Assembly: GCA_031284475.1 (NCBI GenBank)
Contig: JAISZV010000112.1
Span: forward strand, 1-10,610
Length of the DNA stretch: 10,610 bases
Reading direction: 5' to 3'
DNA from: Proteiniphilum sp.
Lineage (GTDB): Bacteria > Bacteroidota > Bacteroidia > Bacteroidales > Dysgonomonadaceae
In this document: piece by piece, positions 8,497 through 10,610 of the stretch
Layout of the letters: each line of letters begins with the position of its first letter
Numbering within the stretch: position 1 is the first letter of the stretch
Notes under the pieces: generated by a model
What the model saw: only the letters and a program-made list of their open reading frames with translations
Database searches by the model: none
What the model was told of the DNA's origin: nothing
Position numbers and translations under genes: made by a program

Positions 8497-8939
8497 TTAA
8501 TCATATTCACTTTTCAACGCGATATCCTTGAATGTTTTATACTGTTTCTCTCTTTTTATGTGACAACTACGAAGCGGGGTAGAGTCGATAAAAGAGATCC
8601 CCGTACAGTTGCCCGGGTAGATCATCTTGACGAAGACCGCCAACGGCACACAAACTTTGCGTTGCAGTTCCACGAAACGATTATAGGATACTGTGCCGGG
8701 GAAATCTTTCCGCATATACTTCCGGAGGTAAAAGAGATAAAAACTTTTCAAGTTTTTGAACGTCCCGCTGTGGAACAAAACAAGGATAGTCATTACTTCG
8801 CTTTGGGACGTCATAAATTTTCGGTTCCTTTTCCTGTTTTTGTATCTTGCAGCGAGTGATCTCTAATGAGCTTATCAAATTCTTTAAAAAATTTGTCAAT
8901 GATGAAATAAATTTCTGTAACTTTATGGCCGGAAATCAT
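8497..8939 (-). pseudogene. IS982-type transposase, frameshifted and 3'-truncated relic
   Basis: On the minus strand an ATG at 8939 opens MISGHKVTEIYFIIDKFF, which resembles the N-terminus of IS982-type (DDE) transposases of Bacteroidota. That frame stops after 42 codons. The continuation is in another frame: KNRKRNRKFMTSQSEVMTI, then VSYNRFVELQ and CTGISFIDSTPLRSC, the block bearing the first catalytic Asp. So a one-base indel near 8837-8850 (a T5 run lies at 8837-8841) splits the gene. The second frame ends at KSEYD, about 150 residues in, where intact members (about 290-300 residues) continue into the GWFFGFKLH block and the remaining acidic residues. Both defects argue that it is dead. 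The family call comes from recalled motifs, not from a search. It separates recG from the DoxX fusion gene and marks a past insertion and deletion. Confidence 0.82.
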
Positions 8940-9001
8940 AGCGGAATTATTAGTAAATAATATAGTTTTCAATACTTTGAAATCATTGATTTTTCCGCTA
9001 T
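8938..9001. repeat. Inverted repeat ATAGCGGAA / TTCCGCTAT upstream of the relic
   Basis: A perfect 9-base inverted repeat has arms at 8938-8946 and 8993-9001 with 46 AT-rich bases between. One arm overlaps the first codon of the transposase relic. It could be part of the element's leader, an operator for the downstream gene, or chance. It is too far inside the likely element to be called a terminal repeat with confidence. Confidence 0.4.
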
Positions 9002-9015
9002 ATTCCTTATCTTTT
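8985..9015 (+). promoter_or_regulatory. Candidate promoter of the DoxX-barrel fusion gene
   Basis: ATTG at 8985-8988, a 19-base spacer and TATCTTTT at 9008-9015 resemble the Bacteroidota pattern TTTG/TAnnTTTG with one mismatch in each box. The leader to the ATG at 9062 would be about 40 bases. It overlaps the right arm of the inverted repeat. The rest of 8940-9061 is AT-rich and non-coding as far as I can see. Confidence 0.35.
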
Positions 9016-9061
9016 TCTACTTTTCTTACATCGAACTTACGTTAAAATAAACTGGTGTTTT

Positions 9062-10585
9062 ATGAAAGTTATTGTAACTATTCTTCGGATGGCTATTGGT
9101 TGGCACTTTTTATACGAAGGCGCCATCAAGTTATTTACTGAGAAATGGTCGGCAGAGTCATTTCTGAGCAATACCCACGGATTTCTTTCGGGATTTTACC
9201 ACTGGCTGGCGGCTTCGCCTGAAAGAATGGTCATGGTTGATTTCCTGAATATCTGGGGATTGATCCTGATCGGGTTAGCCCTGTTTATAGGTCTTTTCAG
9301 CAGATGGGTAGCCATCGGCGGGGCGTTGTTGCTCCTGTTGTATTATTTTGCCTACCCTCCTTTCGGGATTGCCTTATTGGGTGGTGACGGCACTACGTAT
9401 GTCATTAACCAACTGTTCATTGAAGCGGTAATACTTGTTTTTCTTTTTTTCTATAAAGAAAGAGGATACGGGGTTGATAACCTGGCCGGTATTTTTAAGA
9501 AGAAAGAGACCGTTTCGGATGCACGGGAAGCGGAAGAGACAAAGCCCGCAGAAGCCGGAACCGGTGTAAAATCCCGTCGCGAAGCGTTAAAAGAATTGGT
9601 TACATTGCCTGTTTTGGGAGTGCTTGGCTGGGGAGCCTACCGTAGCAATAAACTGTATGAAGTAGATGCTTCATCCGGGGCTACCATACAGGTCAACCGG
9701 GTAGCATTGACCGAACTGAAAGGCGAATTACCCAAGGGAAAACTGGGGAATCACGAAATGAGCCGGTTGATCATGGGCGGCAATCTGATCGGAGGCTGGG
9801 CGCATGCGCGCGACCTGCTTTATGCCGGTTCTCTCTTTAAGGCATACAATACGGAGAAAAAGATATTCGAGACCCTGATACTGTGCGAACAAGCAGGAAT
9901 CAATACCATCAACATAGGATTCCCTACTATGTCTACCATGGTGAAATACAAAAAGTTGACGGGTAGCAAGATCAAAGTAATAGTCCAGGTTGCGGTACAG
10001 GAAAAGAGCGATGATATTTTCGAGAACGTTAAAGCCGCCATTGACAGCGGGATGGATGTCATCCAGATGCAAGGAAATCAATGCGATTGGTTTGTCCGCG
10101 ACAACAAGCTGGATCTTATCGATAAATTGCTGGATAAGATAAGAAGTGAAGGATTTGTAGCCGGATTAGGCGCACATACCATCGATTCGTTTCTTATCTG
10201 CGAGGAAAACGGAATCATTCCCGATTATTATATGAAAACGATGCATCACGACAATTATTGGTCGGCACATCCCCGTGAAAACAGGAAACCATTTGAGGTT
10301 GACGGTGTGCAAAGTAACGACCATAATATGTTCCACGACAATTGTTTCTGCCCTTTCCCTGATAAGACAATAGAGTTTGTTAACCGGGTAAAAGTGCCGG
10401 TCATGGGTTTCAAAGTACTTGCGGCAGGGGCTATTCATCCTAAAGAAGGGTTTAATTGGGCGTTTGAAAACGGCGCCGATTTTATCTGTGTAGGCATGTT
10501 TGATTTTCAGGTAGTGGATGATGTCAATATTTGTATCGATACACTGAATAGCCTGAAAAACAGGACACGGGAATGGTATGGATAA
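9062..10585 (+). CDS. DoxX-like membrane domain fused, through a Tat-like anchor, to an aldo/keto-reductase-like barrel
   Basis: The function of this 507-residue protein is not known to me. Residues 1-135 look like a DoxX-family membrane domain: RMAIGWHFLYEGAIKL at the start, then hydrophobic helices at about 61-80, 82-105 and 113-131. A charged linker rich in Glu, Lys and Ala follows (about 144-168). Then SRREALK (171-177) fits the twin-arginine pattern SRRxFLK except for Ala in place of Phe, followed by a short hydrophobic stretch to about residue 193. From about 225 the chain resembles an aldo/keto-reductase TIM barrel: MSRLIMGGNLIGGW, EQAGINTINIG, IKVIVQVA, MDVIQMQGN, VPVMGFKVLAAGAI and GADFICVGMFDFQV. 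At the aligned tetrad sites Asp, Tyr, Lys and His are replaced (Asn284, Thr289, Gln309, Gln337). A segment at 394-430 is rich in His and Cys. I infer a membrane protein with a periplasmic barrel. It seems to be a single-gene unit behind the transposase relic; the gene ends 25 bases before the window edge. Confidence 0.85.
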   Translation: MKVIVTILRMAIGWHFLYEGAIKLFTEKWSAESFLSNTHGFLSGFYHWLAASPERMVMVDFLNIWGLILIGLALFIGLFSRWVAIGGALLLLLYYFAYPPFGIALLGGDGTTYVINQLFIEAVILVFLFFYKERGYGVDNLAGIFKKKETVSDAREAEETKPAEAGTGVKSRREALKELVTLPVLGVLGWGAYRSNKLYEVDASSGATIQVNRVALTELKGELPKGKLGNHEMSRLIMGGNLIGGWAHARDLLYAGSLFKAYNTEKKIFETLILCEQAGINTINIGFPTMSTMVKYKKLTGSKIKVIVQVAVQEKSDDIFENVKAAIDSGMDVIQMQGNQCDWFVRDNKLDLIDKLLDKIRSEGFVAGLGAHTIDSFLICEENGIIPDYYMKTMHHDNYWSAHPRENRKPFEVDGVQSNDHNMFHDNCFCPFPDKTIEFVNRVKVPVMGFKVLAAGAIHPKEGFNWAFENGADFICVGMFDFQVVDDVNICIDTLNSLKNRTREWYG

Positions 10586-10610
10586 CAAGTAAAACAGACC
10601 ATTCTCAAAA

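Noticed and set aside
8808..8822. Slippery-looking A AAT TTA heptamer where the two transposase frames overlap (TTATGA), suggesting programmed -1 frameshifting.
   Set aside because: The second frame already resembles the family's basic stretch (KNRKRNRKF) upstream of this heptamer, so the frame change must have happened earlier, near 8837-8850, where no canonical slippery site is seen. The missing 3' half also argues for a dead copy.
8488..8859. A 123-codon plus-strand open frame across the region after recG.
   Set aside because: It is the antisense shadow of the transposase relic, whose minus-strand translation shows clear transposase motifs.
1..10610. CRISPR array, tRNA, rRNA, toxin-antitoxin or phage-defence module.
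   Set aside because: No regularly spaced repeats, no cloverleaf-like sequence and no defence-type gene pairs were found on either strand. All large frames are explained by metabolic or repair genes, the IS relic and the fusion gene.

Overview
The window looks like chromosomal DNA of a Bacteroidota bacterium, probably Bacteroidales. The signs are: a promoter before glyA of the Bacteroidota type (TTG, 20 bases, then TATATTTG); weak or absent Shine-Dalgarno sequences before most genes; a GDP-fucose synthase carrying the extra segment known from Bacteroides-type enzymes; and an IS982-type transposase relic. The organism is inferred from composition and motifs, not from a search.

Left part (1-4729): nucleotide-sugar supply for surface glycans. 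A 5'-truncated rfbA and a complete rfbB run rightward and make dTDP-4-keto-6-deoxyglucose. The usual rfbC and rfbD are not between them or after rfbB. Facing them, and running leftward, is a tight three-gene unit: a small secreted, probably outer-membrane beta-barrel protein, then gmd, then fcl, which convert GDP-mannose to GDP-L-fucose. The rfbB and fcl ends are separated by only 74 bases, which hold one copy of a short imperfect direct repeat whose other copy is the 3' end of fcl.

Middle (4730-8420): a divergent intergenic region with Bacteroidota-type promoter elements facing both ways, then the housekeeping genes glyA (serine hydroxymethyltransferase) and recG (branch-migration helicase) on the plus strand, 69 bases apart.

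Right part (8421-10610): a 641-base, AT-richer stretch without an intact gene. It contains the frameshifted, 3'-truncated 5' half of an IS982-type transposase on the minus strand, an inverted repeat and a candidate promoter. This leads into the most unusual gene of the window, a 507-residue fusion of a DoxX-like membrane domain, an internal twin-arginine motif with a hydrophobic segment, and an aldo/keto-reductase-like barrel that lacks the usual catalytic tetrad and has a His/Cys-rich segment. It is predicted to be a membrane-anchored protein with its barrel in the periplasm; its function is unknown.

The DoxX/Tat/barrel fusion is the only candidate here for poorly described biology. The other genes are well-known families.
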